64,000 bases of DNA, from positions 1 through 64,000 of the forward strand of contig CAVVDR010000010.1 of the NCBI GenBank assembly GCA_963746955.1. Reading direction: 5' to 3'. A program made the position numbers and the translations under genes. Origin of the DNA: DASQBT01 sp963746955 (lineage in GTDB: Bacteria; Pseudomonadota; Gammaproteobacteria; Burkholderiales; Thiobacillaceae). Shown piece after piece: positions 7,296 through 17,393 of this stretch; positions within the stretch are counted from its first letter, which is position 1; the number at the start of each line of letters is the position of its first letter. Below the pieces are notes generated by a model. The model saw only the letters and a list, made by a program, of their open reading frames with translations, was not told the DNA's origin and searched no databases.

Positions 7296-10200
7296 TCATG
7301 ACTGGTATGCCTCGTCCTCGCGCAATTGCGCCGTTGCCACGCGACCGTGCTCTGCGCCGAGAAGCATATACATGGCCGGGACAACGAACAGGGTGAAAAG
7401 CGTCCCGATAGCCAAGCCGGTGGCAATCACCAGTCCCATATTGAAGCGGCTGACCGCGCCGGCGCCGCTGGCGGTGATCAGCGGCACCACGCCCAGCACC
7501 ATGGCCCCGGTGGTCATGAGGATGGGGCGCAGACGCAGGCCAGCGGCGTGCTCGATGGCCTCGCGCTTGGTCTGACCTTCACGCTGCAGGTTGTTGGCGA
7601 ACTCGACGATCAGGATCCCGTGCTTGGAAATCAGGCCGATCAACGTGACCAGGCCGACCTCGGTATAGATATTGAGCGTCGCGTGGCCGATTCCCAGATT
7701 GATGAACAGCAGCGCGCCCGAGATTGCCATGGGCACCGACACCAGGATGATGACCGGATCGCGGAAGCTCTCGAACTGGGCCGCCAGCGCCAGGAAGATG
7801 ATGACCAGGGCGAAGCCGAAGGTCAGCACCAGTCCGCCGGACTCCTGTTCGAACTGGCGCGAGGGTCCGGCATAGTCGACGCTGTAGCCCGCCGGCAGCG
7901 TGCGGTCGGCCAGTTGCTTGAGGCTTTGAAGGGCCTGGCCCTGGGCGACGAACGGCATGGGCACGCCCTGTATGGTGGCGGAATTGGCCTGCTGGAAATG
8001 GTTGATGGTCTCGGGCTGCACCGTGGTCGTCAGGTGCACCACCGTCGACAGCGGCACCATGGCGCCGCTGGCGGTGTGCAGGAAATATTGCCCCAGTTGG
8101 TCAGGGTTGAGGCGGAAGCGCTGTTCCACCTGTGGGATGACCTTGTACGAGCGTCCGCCTAGATCAAAGAAGTTCACGTAGCCGCCGCCCAGCATGGCGG
8201 ACAGGGCCGAGCCGATGTCCTGCATGTTGAGACCCAGTTGCGCGGCCATGTTGCGGTCGATGTCGATGCGCATCTGCGGCAGGTCGATGCGCAGGTCCGA
8301 CTGCAGGAAGATGAATTGCCCGGTGGCAAGCGCCTGCTGCAGAAATGCCTGCGATACGTCATAGAGCTTGTTGAACGGCTCGGAAGTCGTAAGCACGAAC
8401 TGCACCGGCAGGCCGCGCGCCCCGGGCAGCGACGGCGGCTGGAACACGGCTACCTGCGAGCCGGCAATCTGGTTCAGGTCCTTCTGCAATGCGGGCTGCA
8501 GGTCGGCGGTGGTCTTGCTGCGTTCGTCCCAGGGCTTGAGCACCATGCCGGCGATCACCTGGGCTGGCGCGTTGATCTGGAAAACGTGGTCGTTTTCCGG
8601 GAAGCTCGTGAACGTCTTGTAGACCTGGTCGGCGTAGATCTGGCGCTGGTCGAGCGTGGCCGTCGGATTGTTGAACGATGCGGTAATCAGCACGCCCTGA
8701 TCCTCCTGCGGCGCCAGTTCCGAGGTCGAGGTGGCGTAGAGGTAATAGATGCTGCCGAGAATGATGACCGCCATCATCGCGGTGACCGGCAGGTGATCGA
8801 GCGAACCGTGCAGCCTGCGCTCGTAGCGCCGGTGCAAGCGCTCGAACTGGCGGTCGAGAAAGACCACCAGCCGATCCTGCCACTTGCGGCTCTGCGGGTC
8901 CGGCGTCACCAGGAGCCTCGAGCACATCATCGGCGACAGGGTCAGGGCAATGATGGCGGACATCGTCACGGTGCCGACCAGGGTGAAGGCGAATTCGGTG
9001 AACAGGGCGCCGGTGAGTCCGCCCAGGAAACCGATGGGCACATACACGGCGACCAGCACGATGGTCATGGCGATGATCGGATTGGCCAGTTCGCGCGCCG
9101 CGCGCACCGCCGCATCCATGCGATTCATGCCGTTTTCGATGTGGCGGCTCACGTTCTCGACCACGATGATCGCGTCGTCCACCACCAGGCCGATGGCCAG
9201 CACGATGGCAAGCAGGGTGAGCAGGTTGATCGTATAGCCCAGCACCAGCATCACCGTGAAAGTCCCGACGATGGACAGCGGAATCGCCACCAGCGGAATG
9301 ATGACCGATCGCCATGAACCGAGGAACACGAACACCACGGCAAACACGATCAGCACTGCTTCGACCAGCGTCCTCACCACGTCGTGGATGGAAGCGTTGA
9401 CGAACTTGGTCGAGTCATACACGATGTTGCCGGTCAGGCCGGTGGGCAGCTGCGACTGTATTGCGGGGAAGATCTTGTGCACGCGCGCGACCACGTCGAG
9501 CAGGTTGGCGCCCGGCGCGACCTTGATGCCGATGAACACCGAGGTCTTGCCGTCGAACGACACCGCGGTGTCATAGTCGTCCGACCCCAGCGACACCTGC
9601 GCCACGTCATCCAGCCTGACCACCTTGCCGTCGACCGACTTGACGACCATGTCCCTGAAACCTGCGAGCGAATTGAGGTTGGTACTGGCCGACAGGTTGA
9701 TCTGCACCATCTGGCCCTTGGAGTTGCCGGTCGATGAAAGAAAGTTGTTGGCCTCCAGCGCACCGTAAACATCCGCCGCTGTGAGGCCGTAGGCTGCAAG
9801 CTTTTGCGGATTGAGCCAGGCCCTGAGGGCGAAATTCTTGGCGCCCAGGATCTCGGCCGTCTGCACGCCGTCGACCGCCTGCAGCTTTGGCTGCACCGAG
9901 CGGATGAGATAGTCGGTGATCTGGTTGGGCTGGAGCACATCGCTGTAGAAGCCGATGTACATCGCGTCGATGGTCTGGCCGATGGCTGAGGAGAGCACCG
10001 GCTTTTGCGACTGCGGCGGCAGCTGGTTGATGACCGCGTTGACCTTGCTGTTGATCTCGGTCAGCGCCTTGTCGGGCTCGTAGTTGAGCCTCAGGTTGGC
10101 GGTGATGGTGCTCACCCCCTGCACGCTGGAGGAGGTCATGTAGTCGATGCCGTTGGCCTGGGCAATGGCGTTTTCCAGCGGGGTGGTGATGAAGCTCGCC

Positions 10201-10382
10201 ACCAGATTCGCGTCGGCGCCCGGATACGCCGTGGTGACCGTGACCACGGCATTCTGCGTGTATGGATACTGCAGCACCGGCAACAGTCCCACCGAGCGCA
10301 GCCCCATCACCAGGATCACCAGGCTGACCACGGTGGCCAGCACCGGTCGCGTGATGAAGATGTCGGTGAACCTGCCTTTCAT
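7296..10382 (-). CDS. RND multidrug efflux permease (HAE1 family)
   Basis: 1028 residues, full length for HAE1 transporters. It starts FTDIFITRPVLATVV (the cytoplasmic-to-TM1 hallmark) and has two repeated halves, each with a large periplasmic loop. The proton-relay aspartates are in GLVVDDAIIVVENV at about residue 400. The second half has the matching IVEFANNLQREG segment. The protein sits in the inner membrane and pumps substrates in exchange for protons, in a trimer with the adaptor and outer-membrane channel encoded just upstream. It is the last gene of the three-gene operon, 10 bp after the adaptor stop. Substrate cannot be read from sequence. Confidence 0.96.
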   Translation of the reverse strand: MKGRFTDIFITRPVLATVVSLVILVMGLRSVGLLPVLQYPYTQNAVVTVTTAYPGADANLVASFITTPLENAIAQANGIDYMTSSSVQGVSTITANLRLNYEPDKALTEINSKVNAVINQLPPQSQKPVLSSAIGQTIDAMYIGFYSDVLQPNQITDYLIRSVQPKLQAVDGVQTAEILGAKNFALRAWLNPQKLAAYGLTAADVYGALEANNFLSSTGNSKGQMVQINLSASTNLNSLAGFRDMVVKSVDGKVVRLDDVAQVSLGSDDYDTAVSFDGKTSVFIGIKVAPGANLLDVVARVHKIFPAIQSQLPTGLTGNIVYDSTKFVNASIHDVVRTLVEAVLIVFAVVFVFLGSWRSVIIPLVAIPLSIVGTFTVMLVLGYTINLLTLLAIVLAIGLVVDDAIIVVENVSRHIENGMNRMDAAVRAARELANPIIAMTIVLVAVYVPIGFLGGLTGALFTEFAFTLVGTVTMSAIIALTLSPMMCSRLLVTPDPQSRKWQDRLVVFLDRQFERLHRRYERRLHGSLDHLPVTAMMAVIILGSIYYLYATSTSELAPQEDQGVLITASFNNPTATLDQRQIYADQVYKTFTSFPENDHVFQINAPAQVIAGMVLKPWDERSKTTADLQPALQKDLNQIAGSQVAVFQPPSLPGARGLPVQFVLTTSEPFNKLYDVSQAFLQQALATGQFIFLQSDLRIDLPQMRIDIDRNMAAQLGLNMQDIGSALSAMLGGGYVNFFDLGGRSYKVIPQVEQRFRLNPDQLGQYFLHTASGAMVPLSTVVHLTTTVQPETINHFQQANSATIQGVPMPFVAQGQALQSLKQLADRTLPAGYSVDYAGPSRQFEQESGGLVLTFGFALVIIFLALAAQFESFRDPVIILVSVPMAISGALLFINLGIGHATLNIYTEVGLVTLIGLISKHGILIVEFANNLQREGQTKREAIEHAAGLRLRPILMTTGAMVLGVVPLITASGAGAVSRFNMGLVIATGLAIGTLFTLFVVPAMYMLLGAEHGRVATAQLREDEAYQS

Positions 10383-10392
10383 CCCATCGCCC

Positions 10393-11535
10393 TCACGAGT
10401 TCGGCATTTGCGGATTGGGGTTGTTGGTCGGCTGCACCTTGTTGTTGATCTGCACGGGCGCGCCGTTGTGCAGCTTCAGCTGGCCGGCGGTCACCACGGT
10501 TTCGCCGACATTCAGACCACTCAGGATCGCAACCTGGTCGCCGCGCGTGAGGCCGGTCGTGACGAAGCGCTGCTCGACCTTCAGGCCGCCCTTGCCGCCC
10601 TGGGTGGCACCTGCCTGCTTGACCACGAACACCGTCGCGCCGTAGGGGTTGTAGGCCACGGCCGCATTCGGCAGGGTGATGTATTCGCGCGGCTGCCCTT
10701 CGGTCACGCGCACGGTGGCGAACACGCCCGGCAGCAGGACATTGGCCGGATTGGGCACGCGTGCGCGCACCTTGAGGTTGCGCGTGGCGGCGTCGAGCTG
10801 CGGTTCGATCGCGATGACGGTGGCTTCGAAGCTCTTGCCCGGCAAGGCGCTGGTTTCGACCTGCGCCTTCATCCCGGCGCGGATCAGGTCGATCTCGTTC
10901 TGCGGCACGGTGAAATCGATCTCCATCGGGTCGAGCTTCTGCAAGGTCACTACGGGCGTGCCGGGCGCAAGGTACTGTCCCAGGTTCACTTGGCGGATGC
11001 CGAGTCGGCCAGAGAACGGCGCCACGATGGTCTTTTGCGCGATCAGCGCCTTCTGCGCGGCGACTTGCGCCTGCGCGCTCTTGAGCGCGGCGGCATCATT
11101 GTCGACCGCGGCCTGGCTGATGGCCTGCACCTTGAGCTGGGCGCGGTCGCGTGCGAGATTGACTTCGGCGAGCGCGGCCTGCGCCTCGAGCTGAGCCAGC
11201 TGCGCGGTCTGCGGCGCGCGATTGAGCTCCACCAGCGGCTGGCCGGCCTTGACATGCTGACCGGAATCGAAACGTATGGCGGTGACGATTCCGCTGACCT
11301 CTGCGCTGAGCGCCGCCTGCTTGCTGGCGATCAGACTGCCCATGGCCTGCACCGTGGGCTGCCAGACGCTCTTTTGCGCCACCGTGGTCGAGACGGTCTG
11401 GGGTGGGTTCGCCGAGCCCCTGATGCCCTTGGCGATCATCTTGTTTTTGAACAATTGGAATCCCACCACCGCGCCGAGGACCACCGCGGCGACGACCAGC
11501 ATGATGATCATGGGCTTAAGGTTGCGCCGCGTCAT
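10393..11535 (-). CDS. RND efflux periplasmic adaptor (membrane fusion protein)
   Basis: 380 residues. An N-terminal membrane anchor (about 8-28, IIMLVVAAVVLGAVVGFQLF) is followed by the split lipoyl domain (GIVTAIRFDSGQHVKAGQPLVEL and IVAPFSGRLGIRQVNLGQYL). These bracket an alpha-helical hairpin rich in Ala/Gln (about 105-165), followed by beta-barrel and membrane-proximal domains. It joins the inner-membrane pump to the outer-membrane channel. Its first 20 bases overlap the end of the outer-membrane factor gene, which suggests coupled translation. Confidence 0.95.
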   Translation of the reverse strand: MTRRNLKPMIIMLVVAAVVLGAVVGFQLFKNKMIAKGIRGSANPPQTVSTTVAQKSVWQPTVQAMGSLIASKQAALSAEVSGIVTAIRFDSGQHVKAGQPLVELNRAPQTAQLAQLEAQAALAEVNLARDRAQLKVQAISQAAVDNDAAALKSAQAQVAAQKALIAQKTIVAPFSGRLGIRQVNLGQYLAPGTPVVTLQKLDPMEIDFTVPQNEIDLIRAGMKAQVETSALPGKSFEATVIAIEPQLDAATRNLKVRARVPNPANVLLPGVFATVRVTEGQPREYITLPNAAVAYNPYGATVFVVKQAGATQGGKGGLKVEQRFVTTGLTRGDQVAILSGLNVGETVVTAGQLKLHNGAPVQINNKVQPTNNPNPQMPNS

Positions 11536-13132
11536 CGCTGCCTCCTGCGTGCGATTCGGCTTGCTTCAGTTGAAGCCCGCCCAGGGATGGGTCGAGCCTC
11601 AGGATCGGGCGCGCTGCTGCGACTTTCACCGCCTTGGCCGAATCGGCCGCCTTACCGTTCGCCTCGGCCGGCATGCTTCCGCCCATAGCCTGATACAGCG
11701 CGGCCGTGTCGGCCAGACGCGCCGCCTGCGCCGCAATCAGCGCGATGCGCGCCTGCTGCTGCTGTTGCTGCGCTGTAAGCAGTTGCAGATAACTCGCCGC
11801 TCCCAGGTGGTATTGCTGTTGCACAAGATCCAGGGACTGCTGAGCGGATGCGTCGGCGCGCGCCTGCGCCTGCAGGGTCTCGGCATCGTGTTCGAGCTGG
11901 CGGAGTGCGTCCGCGACATTGCGCAAGGCCTCCAGCACGGTCTGCCTATAGTTGGCGCCTGCTTCTTGCATGGCGTCTTCGGCCGCCTTCGATCCGGCTT
12001 TCAACCCGGCATTGAACAGCGGCTGGGCGAGTTTCCCCGCCAGGCTCCAGATCATGGAGCCGGGACCGAACAGCGCACCCGTGGTCAGCGCCTCGGTGGC
12101 CAGGCTGGCGCTGAGATTGATTTGCGGATAAAGGTCGGAGACCGCCACGTCGTATTGGGCGGTGGCGGCATGCAGGAGCGCGGTCGAAGCCTGGATGTCG
12201 GGGCGGCGGCGCACCAGTTCCGAGGGCACGACCACGGGAAGCGTGTCGGGCAGAGTGAAATCGACCAGCTTGAACCGCGGAACATCGGCAGCGCCCGGCG
12301 CCTCGCCGGACAGGACAGCAAGCAGATGGTCCGCCTGTTGCAGCCGATTGCGCAAAGGCGGCAGGATCGCGCCGGTTTGTCCGGCTTGGGTTTGAAGCGT
12401 CAGCACATCGGTCCTGGCGGCCGCACCAAGCTCCAGGCGTTTGCGTGCGATATCGAGTTGGGCCTGCTGAGCGCGCAGAATCGCTTCGGTGGCCTCGATC
12501 TGCGCCGCCAGTTGCGCCTGACCAAAGGCGGCAGTAACGACATTGGCGGCCAGCGCCAGGCGCGCCCCGGCTAGCTGGTAGCTCTGGTAATCCACTTGTG
12601 CCGCAAGCGCTTCGAGTGCGCGACGGTTGTGGCCAAACAGGTCGAGGTTGTAGTTGACCGCGATGCCGGCGTTGTAAAGGTTGAACACGTGCCCTGAACC
12701 GCCGCTCTGGCCGACGCTCGCAGGGCTGAACACGCTGCGGTTGGCACCGAGGTTGGCGCCGACCGTTGGATAGAGGGTGGAGCCGGCCTGTGCGGCGTGG
12801 ACTTCCCTGGCCTGGCCCAGGGCGGCCTCGGCAGCGGCCAGGCTTGGGCTGCCCTGAAGAGCTTTGTTGACCAATTCGTCGAGCGCGGCTGAGCCGAAGT
12901 TTGTCCACCAATCGGGGGACATGCCTTGTCCGATCACGAAGCTTTGCGCGTTGCCGAGCGCACCTGGGGACGACACCGTCGTGGTCGGGGAGTTTGCACG
13001 GAGGTAGTTCGACACCGAGGGAGCCGCCGGAATCTTGAAATCGGGACCCACCGCAGCGCAGCCGGCCAGGACGGCGCCGCAGAGCGAAATCGGTAAGACA
13101 AACCTGGCTAGATCACATCGATGCATAACCAT
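11516..13132 (-). CDS. RND efflux outer-membrane factor, NodT-family lipoprotein
   Basis: 538 residues from ATG 13132, chosen because GGGTGG precedes it; an upstream in-frame start at 13168 lies outside the signal. Lipoprotein signal with LCGAVLAGC. Two homologous OEP repeats form the trimeric TolC-like barrel and tunnel; ELVRRRPDIQASTALLHAA is the usual junction motif of the second repeat. The tail after about residue 480 is an unusual Ala/Lys-rich extension. It is the first gene of the operon, an order (OMF-adaptor-pump) less common than adaptor-pump-OMF. No regulator gene is adjacent. Confidence 0.94.
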   Translation of the reverse strand: MVMHRCDLARFVLPISLCGAVLAGCAAVGPDFKIPAAPSVSNYLRANSPTTTVSSPGALGNAQSFVIGQGMSPDWWTNFGSAALDELVNKALQGSPSLAAAEAALGQAREVHAAQAGSTLYPTVGANLGANRSVFSPASVGQSGGSGHVFNLYNAGIAVNYNLDLFGHNRRALEALAAQVDYQSYQLAGARLALAANVVTAAFGQAQLAAQIEATEAILRAQQAQLDIARKRLELGAAARTDVLTLQTQAGQTGAILPPLRNRLQQADHLLAVLSGEAPGAADVPRFKLVDFTLPDTLPVVVPSELVRRRPDIQASTALLHAATAQYDVAVSDLYPQINLSASLATEALTTGALFGPGSMIWSLAGKLAQPLFNAGLKAGSKAAEDAMQEAGANYRQTVLEALRNVADALRQLEHDAETLQAQARADASAQQSLDLVQQQYHLGAASYLQLLTAQQQQQQARIALIAAQAARLADTAALYQAMGGSMPAEANGKAADSAKAVKVAAARPILRLDPSLGGLQLKQAESHAGGSDDAAQP

Positions 13133-13718
13133 TGTCCACCCATCAATTGAGACCCTCTGCTGGGCCACCGAAGGATAGTCGAAGAACCCCCGGTTAAACC
13201 CACTTAGGCCATAAATGCACCTAGTCGTTACCGGACTCTACGCGTAAACACGGCCAAGCGCCAAGGCAGTGGCCGGAAAGCATGTGCGCATCATCCCGAC
13301 GAAGGTTCAACTGCAGAGACTCTGAAGACGCGACAAAAGTTCTGCAGTAGGTTCCAATTCCCGCTCTTTTCGGGCCGCGGGCAGGCGATTTCTGCTTTCG
13401 TATTACAGGCCTTTACCGTGAGGAGAATCTCGCCTCCGCGACAGCGGGGGATGCCGATGGCCCAAATCTCCTTTAGCTTGAGTCACCCCGCAAGTTGACC
13501 CCCCACCAAAGTCGCCAAAATCAGATTGGCGAGAACGGGGACCTCAATCTATGGCCTGTCAACACAACCGCAGTCCGTCGTTGATCAGACACAAACGCCG
13601 TGACCTATTTGGGACGCCGAGTCGTGCTGGCAGCGCGGCACTCAAAGGTTGCCGGAGGACTTCCTGGACTCGGTCCCAGCAACCCGTGGTCTGAGCGTCG
13701 CCGCGTCAGGCGCTCTCT
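13133..13718. other. Intergenic upstream of the RND operon, no gene supported
   Basis: About 585 bp. This must hold the efflux operon promoter, but I could not pick a convincing -35/-10 pair. Around 13486-13550 there is a GC-rich stretch with short mirrored words (TTGACCCCCC..., GGCGAGAACGGGG) that may be old mobile-element debris; no open frame supports it. Confidence 0.45.
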
Positions 13719-14039
13719 TTAGTCATCATCGTCGTCTCGGTCATGGTGGCGCCACCAGTGGTGGTCCTCACGATCGTAGCCATGTTCTCCGCGGTAAGAA
13801 TCCGCGCGGCTCGGCTGGATGTGAATTGTGATCCAGGGGCCCGGATAGCCGCTGCTTTCCGTCCAGTAGAGCTGGCCACCCAGCTCATATTGGACTTTAA
13901 ACGGTCCGTGGCCGCTGTCGTCAAACGAGGCTGACGGCTCTACCCATATCACCCGCCCATAAGCATCGTCAGCGTGGGCCCAGATCGGGGCGCCAAGCGC
14001 AGCGGCAAGGATTAGAAAAGAAAGGGATTTATACAGCAT
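13719..14039 (-). CDS. Small secreted protein with Asp/His-rich tail
   Basis: 106 residues. A clear signal peptide (1-23, LSFLILAAALGAPIWAHA) is followed by a beta-rich segment (GRVIWVEPSASF, KVQYELGGQLYWTE) and a strongly charged C-terminus full of His, Arg and Asp, ending in a run of Asp. GGAGG sits ahead of ATG 14039. The tail could bind metal ions; that is inference. It is 41 bp after the interrupted glycine-zipper gene on the same strand, probably one transcript. Confidence 0.65.
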   Translation of the reverse strand: MLYKSLSFLILAAALGAPIWAHADDAYGRVIWVEPSASFDDSGHGPFKVQYELGGQLYWTESSGYPGPWITIHIQPSRADSYRGEHGYDREDHHWWRHHDRDDDDD

Positions 14040-14080
14040 GATGAGTCCTCCAGTGATTCAAATGGATGGAAAAAGACGCT

Positions 14081-14605
14081 TTAGCGATACAGCAAGGTGC
14101 CATCCGCATTGACGTCCAGCCAGCGTCCCGGCTCGTAGGCCAGGCGTGCGCGGTATTGCTCGCCGTGAAACCGGTAGACCACGTCATAGCCGACCACCAC
14201 GTCGTGGTAGTTGTCAGTGACCCGGCAATGTTCCACTTGACGCGGCGGGCCACGGTCGTCGTCATCGTCGGCGATCCTACTGCCGATCGCCGCGCCGGTG
14301 ACCGCGCCGACTGCGGCACCGGCCACTCGGCCCGAACCCTTGCCTACGGTGGACCCGAGCAAGCCGCCGGCAATAGCACCGACAATCGCATGACCGTGGT
14401 CGTCACGGTTGCGGTAGCCCGGCTCGCCCTAGCCGACGGTATCGGTCCAGCATTGCCTGCTTGGCTCGTTGACGCTTTCATGTACCGGCATCGAGGAAAT
14501 AACCCGCGCCTTGTCCGAATAGCCCGGACGGTAGTCGGCCAAGCTACTGGTCGAGCCGAATCCAGCGACGGTGGCCAGCGCGAGGATTAGAGGTATAGCT
14601 TTCAC
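14081..14605 (-). pseudogene. Glycine-zipper 2TM outer-membrane protein gene with an in-frame TAG
   Basis: From GTG 14605 (AGGAG seven bases upstream) the frame encodes a signal peptide (AIPLILALATVAGFGSTSSLA) and a domain with RQCWTDTVG. It then hits TAG at 14429-14431 (codon 59) and continues in the same frame for 115 codons. The second part is the glycine-zipper block (GAIAGGLLGSTVGKGSG, GAAVGAVTGAAIGSRI) and the C-terminal YRFHGEQYRARLAYEPG domain. Both parts match the normal order of one protein family (secreted glycine-zipper 2TM proteins with an upstream CW motif). One nonsense codon therefore splits an otherwise complete gene. Confidence 0.8.
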
Positions 14606-15777
14606 GTTTACGCTCCTGTGTTTCGTGCACGGACTGATCAACACGGTCCGCGCGATTTGGAACTCGGCCCCCCTGCGTCCGCAAAGGCGCGCAGTGCGCA
14701 GCCGTCCTTGTGAGAAGCCCCACGCAGATATGGCAAGGCTTTCAAGGCTCGAAGCATCACCTGCGCCAAGGTCATCCTGAAAATGGTCTTGCTGGAGTGC
14801 AGGAGATGCGGCCACTTCAACATCGGGCGCGGTTTGTTGCGTGATCATCGCCCGGCATCGCCTCGCGCATTGGCCCGAACGCCTAGGCTCATCACGCATG
14901 TGGATGCACTGGTTTTGTGTCAATTACGTTGCCGGTCGGCAACATCGAGCAGATTCAGCCCCTGCATTCCGCTTTCGCGACCAACCCATTCGACGCCGTC
15001 GGGGCGTTTATCACGTCCAAGGCAGCCCCCGAGCTCATGTAGATGCCTGCGCACCAGTGGTGCCCGGGTGACACGCGTGGCCATTGGCGCGGCCAGCGAA
15101 CTGATAAGTCGAGCTCATGAATTAGTTCTTTGACGCGGAAAGGCAGACAGCAACAGCACCGCAATCTGCGCTGAGCAAATGATATGTCCGTGCAAAAGTG
15201 TGCTTCGCTGCAGGGACCCATGTGAGCCGGCATCCTCATTACCGAACCCACAGCGGGCAACTGTCGTGTTGTGTCGGGCATTCCCGACGCGTATCGGCTG
15301 TTTCACTGCGAAGAGCGGTTTTGGAATGAGAATTGCGTCGCTACGCAACGACGACAGGGAGAGTCACCGCCTTTCGCACCAGTCCCGGATTGTGCGAACG
15401 CTAAGCGAGATTCCTTTGGCCGAGAGGGGCGCCCAGGAAGTCAGCAGCAGTTATTGAACAAGCTTTACCACCCCGGCGGCGGCCACGTCACTCTGGATTA
15501 CAACCATGGGCCCTCAGTGGTAGAGAACCTTGTAGCATGACACCGTACGCTGATCGCCAGCCCGCGTATTCCTGTAACGAAGCAGGTGGTACCTGCCCGG
15601 AGTACGATGGTGGGCAAAACAAGTACTCCGTTTAAGATGTCCAGAGGCCATCATCGCTCGAAAGCATGGGCTGCTTGGGATCAACGCCGGTGTCGGCCGG
15701 CGGGCAATAGGGCCTTTTGAATCTTCTATCCTTTGAGTCGTCATAATCTGAAACATGAGTCTTTTCGGAAGCAAGCC
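14606..15777. other. 1.2 kb without a supported gene
   Basis: Six or more open frames of 60-110 codons overlap here on both strands, but none has a signal, domain, good ribosome site or consistent composition. It may be degraded coding sequence. No tRNA, terminator or repeat was identified. Confidence 0.4.
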
Positions 15778-16377
15778 ATGATGCAGTTCCTTTCGGCCCT
15801 GATTTTCCTGCTGGCCCTGCTGCTGCCGGCAGGCGGCTGGGCGATTGTCCAGGTCAACAGCCTGGCCGAACCCAGCGTGGAGGTACGCAGCAACGACGCG
15901 GGGCTGGTCCTGGACATCAGTTATCAGGTCTCGGTGCCGCCTTCGGAGGCGTGGACGACGATCACCGACTTCGAGCACCAGCCGTCGTTCATGCCCAATC
16001 TCGAAGTCAGCCGCGTATTGCTGCGCACCGGCAAACGCCTGTGGATCGAGCAGAAAGGGGCGGCGAAGCTCGGCATTTTCAAGTTTCACTACGAATCGCA
16101 GCGCGAGCTGGAGCTGATCCCCTGCCAGCTCATTCGCTCGCATTCCCTGTCGGGCGACATTCAGATGGACAGCACCATGGCCTTGTATCCGTCCGGCGAA
16201 GGCACCCGCATTGCCTACCACGTCAATGCGGTGTCTCACCTGCCGATCCCCGACAGTATCGTCGCCGCTTACCTCAAGGGGGTCTTGCGCGACCAGTTCG
16301 ATGCCATGGGCAAGGAAATACTCAGGCGGGAAAGGACACAAACTGCCACCGTCGAAGCGCAGTGCGAAGTGTCCTGA
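15778..16377 (+). CDS. Secreted START/polyketide-cyclase-like (SRPBCC) protein
   Basis: 199 residues. Signal peptide 1-22 (FLSALIFLLALLLPAGGWA). The SRPBCC/START-like fold follows: strand VLDISYQVSVPPSEAWTTI, helix, FMPNLEVSRVLLR, KLGIFKFHYES, and the long C-terminal helix VAAYLKGVLRDQFDAMGKEI. These proteins hold hydrophobic ligands in a deep cavity; this one would act in the periplasm. ATG 15778 (or 15781) follows GGAAG. The truncated barrel gene begins about 60 bp after it. Confidence 0.75.
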   Translation: MMQFLSALIFLLALLLPAGGWAIVQVNSLAEPSVEVRSNDAGLVLDISYQVSVPPSEAWTTITDFEHQPSFMPNLEVSRVLLRTGKRLWIEQKGAAKLGIFKFHYESQRELELIPCQLIRSHSLSGDIQMDSTMALYPSGEGTRIAYHVNAVSHLPIPDSIVAAYLKGVLRDQFDAMGKEILRRERTQTATVEAQCEVS

Positions 16378-16438
16378 GCGGAACATTAAGGAACACCGCC
16401 GATGCGGCAATTGCCGCCTCAAGCGGCGCAAGGACTTG

Positions 16439-17062
16439 ATCGGCAAGTCGGCCCAGGCAACGGCGTCCAGCGCCAACGCGGTCGAAAATGTCATGACGAG
16501 GGGCTTGCTTGTGGGCCGAAGCTACGCGGCGGGCGACGATTATCGCGGCATATGGGGCCTGTACGGCAGCTACGACTACATCGCGCCGCAGACCTATCGC
16601 GTTTCGACCACGGCGCTTTCCGTTGGATCGACCGCGCAGTGGTGGCTTGGCAACACATGGTCGCTGCAGGGCACGGCGATGACCGGCCTTGGCTATGCAG
16701 CAGTGGGCACAACTCGAGGCGCCGTCGGCGAGCGCGATTACAACTACGGGATCGCACCGCAGGCATTGCTCGCCCTGCGGCTGACCGATGACGACAAGGC
16801 TTCGCTTGACTTCACGGCGCGTGAGTATTTCGTCAGCAATGTTGGGTCTGGCACCAACGGCGGCCACGACAATATCATCCGCGGCGATGTCTCATTCACA
16901 TGGCGCATCGCCAAGCAACGGGCCATCACGTTCAAGGTCCTTGGCAACCGCCGCGACGCCAAGTTCACGACCCTGGGGTCGAGCCGCCAGACTCAGGTGA
17001 CGGCAGGCATCTTCTACACGTTCCTCGGCCAGGACCATTTCGGCACGATCGACTGGCGGTAA
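16439..17062 (+). pseudogene. DUF3943-type outer-membrane beta-barrel, 5'-truncated
   Basis: About 205 residues match the C-terminal barrel of DUF3943 outer-membrane proteins: ENVMTRGLLVGRSYAAGDDYRG, GLYGSYDYIAPQTYRVS, QWWLGNTWSLQG and repeated amphipathic strands, ending with a GQDHFGTIDWR closing strand. Full-length relatives carry a signal peptide and several hundred more residues upstream. Here that space is occupied by the preceding gene and there is no signal. ATG 16493 is the only nearby start and has no good ribosome site. Most likely a deletion remnant. Confidence 0.65.
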
Positions 17063-17090
17063 GGATTGTTCGGCGTCACGGGAGCAGATG

Positions 17091-17393
17091 ATGGGCACTT
17101 CTCAAGACGAGCAAAGCGTATTGCTTGAACTCTTGCGGAAATTGAGGCCTTCGGACATGTCGGTTTTGGAGGCCATCCTGCTCACGCCGGATAGTCAGAT
17201 TGCAACCGTAAGGAACAGCGCCAATGACATACTCTGGTCGAAGATGGCGGCGCTTGGATTGGCAAGAGAGGTCGCGCTAGACGTGGAGGTCCCGCCGGAG
17301 CTTGCGACGTTTCAGCCGAAATCGTTTGCGCTGACCGAGCAGGGAAGATCAGCCATCCCGAAATTGCTGGAACTCATATCGTGCGCATCGTAG
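17091..17393 (+). CDS. Conserved-looking small protein, unrecognised
   Basis: 100 residues, all-helical in appearance: LLELLRKLRPSDMSVLEAIL, a middle segment NSANDILWSKMAALGL and a final FALTEQGRSAIPKLLEL. The last part resembles the end of small winged-helix domains. GGAG lies six bases before ATG 17091 (tandem with ATG 17088). No signal or membrane segment. The order helix / ILWSKM / LTEQG suggests a compact DNA-binding or adaptor domain, but no family is assigned. Confidence 0.5.
   Translation: MGTSQDEQSVLLELLRKLRPSDMSVLEAILLTPDSQIATVRNSANDILWSKMAALGLAREVALDVEVPPELATFQPKSFALTEQGRSAIPKLLELISCAS

Noticed and set aside
7326..12574. Long plus-strand frames opposite the RND operon (for example 8238-9317, 10147-11688, 11276-12574)
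   Set aside because: His/Gln/Arg/Gly-rich shadows caused by GC-rich third codon positions of the real minus-strand genes; no start signals or domains.
13486..13550. Possible insertion-sequence end (TTGACCCCCC / GGCGAGAACGGGG words)
   Set aside because: No transposase fragment, no second end and no target duplication could be found.
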